NCBI GenBank assembly: GCA_019722365.1
Contig: JADFUC010002427.1
Span: 496,001-560,000 of the forward strand
DNA: 64,000 nt
Origin: Lithospermum erythrorhizon
Lineage: Eukaryota; Streptophyta; Magnoliopsida; Boraginales; Boraginaceae
Direction of reading: 5' to 3'
The notes below the pieces were generated by a model, which saw only the letters and a program-made list of their open reading frames with translations, searched no databases and was not told the DNA's origin. Positions within the stretch are counted from its first letter, which is position 1. Each line of letters opens with the position of its first letter. This document shows positions 63,120 through 64,000 of the stretch, one piece after another. A program made the translations under genes and the position numbers.

Positions 63120-63472
63120 CTTATCGGTTTAATTCGTTGTGTCGTGGTATAAATGAGCCACTGCCTTGAAAGCTTTATCGACACGACCTCGGTGGTAAAT
63201 CGTACTCGTCGGAAGCTAACACAACAGCCACACTACCCGTCCACTCGAGGAATATGACTTTGGAACTTACACAAAACGATACCCAAGAATTTGTAGAACA
63301 AAATTTTTTACTGAAAAGAGAACTCCTTTATTATAGGGAGCATCTCAATTTTTTGGTGTGAAGATAAGTTAACCAAGGGCCTCTATTTATAATATACAAA
63401 ATGGGCTCTCAACTCACTTCCTAGTAATGTGGGATAAAAGTGAAAAAATATTTCATAGCCTTTTTTCTTCAA
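63120..63472 (-). mobile_element. 3' LTR of a minus-strand LTR retrotransposon (left edge approximate)
   Basis: The minus strand begins TGTTGAAG at 63472, directly preceded by the polypurine tract GTGGGGGAT (63473-63481). About 80 bp in, a TATA box (TATAAATAGAG, 63382-63392 on plus) marks an LTR promoter. The far end was not resolved. Confidence 0.5.
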
Positions 63473-64000
63473 CAATCCCCCACAAAGGCGAAGAAGGACA
63501 AAGAGAATAAAAAGAAAATCTTGGGTAATGAAAGGATTGAATACTTAAGTGCAAATATCTCTCGATTTGAATTTTACACGTAGTGAAATGAGGCAACAAC
63601 TTTCAGTCTCAATGAGTGAACTTCATCTTGAACTTATTGGATTTAGATTGGGACCCATGACATATCTTTACGCTTCAAAATCATGCAAGTTCAGCGTCTG
63701 ATACAAACACATATAAAGGCCGTGCGTACCTTGGATGCAATAGCTCACAGTAAAGGTACGACCCCAAGTATTTCATAGATGGCGGCAGCGTAGCGCTCAC
63801 GTAGGTAACACAAATACGTTGTGTGCCAATGCTTGGCGTATAAAACAGTAAGGACATAAAGTCCATCCTCAAATCGATATCCCGTCGAGTGTGTCGCGAA
63901 TAGCCTTGATGGAGCATCCAGAAGGTCGTGTCCGTCAATGCATCCTTTACCGCCCAAATAGCTGGACATGGAATATCGAGTCCCTTTATGCATCAAGTGT
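63473..64000 (-). mobile_element. 3' internal part of the minus-strand LTR retrotransposon (runs off the window)
   Basis: The polypurine tract at 63473-63481 gives the orientation. Two overlapping open frames on the minus strand (63681-63938 and 63745-63996) have no clear RNase H or other Copia/Gypsy motif, so this stretch is either decayed or untranslated. Confidence 0.4.

Noticed and set aside
63681..63996. Two overlapping minus-strand frames of about 85 codons
   Set aside because: They lack any RNase H or other retroelement motif and overlap each other; kept only as part of the LTR element.

Overview
The window is nuclear DNA of a flowering plant, most likely a eudicot. The genes are widely spaced and split by GT-AG introns, the spacers are AT-rich, and decayed LTR retrotransposons, hAT and pogo-like DNA transposons and Stowaway-type MITEs lie between the genes. 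I cannot name the species.

Four protein genes have complete exon chains that I could follow codon by codon. (1) 18908-20918, minus: chloroplast GAPDH subunit A (GapA type), five exons, 410 aa, with an abnormal C-terminus. (2) 21804-24423, minus: a BODYGUARD-like alpha/beta hydrolase of cuticle biology, four exons, 436 aa. (3) 46779-50446, plus: NADH-cytochrome b5 reductase (CBR1 type), nine exons, 279 aa, with a 5'-leader intron and a 15-codon upstream ORF. (4) 53197-55826, plus: a GT47/exostosin Golgi glycosyltransferase, two exons, 464 aa. A fifth, incomplete gene at 61801-62082 encodes the signal peptide and second exon of an unrecognised small secreted protein. Two gene fragments (about 11700-12735 and 28194-28553) and a tRNA-Thr-like gene (16767-16841) complete the non-transposon set. 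The four genes do not form a pathway: they serve the Calvin cycle, the cuticle, ER electron transfer and cell-wall polysaccharide synthesis.

Transposons by region. 1-2272 is the 5' end of a minus-strand Copia element that cuts into the 5' LTR of an older plus-strand Copia (2273-11656). That older element is split by a decayed hAT element (4332-10609), which itself holds a roughly 2.56 kb Gypsy-type solo LTR (5172-7732). 26230-27180 is an LTR relic. 29800-32030 is a small, probably non-autonomous LTR element in minus orientation. 34595-36266 is an Emigrant/Lemi-like (pogo) element containing a solo LTR. 36839-45276 is a Copia element with both LTRs and a second, inverted copy of the same solo-LTR family inside. 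57560-58832 and 63120-64000 hold further LTR-element pieces. MITEs and short tandem duplications are scattered throughout.

I found no convincing undescribed biological system. The observations most worth checking are the altered GapA C-terminus, the nesting order of the transposons, the inverted solo-LTR pair, the upstream ORF of the reductase gene and the partial secreted-peptide gene.
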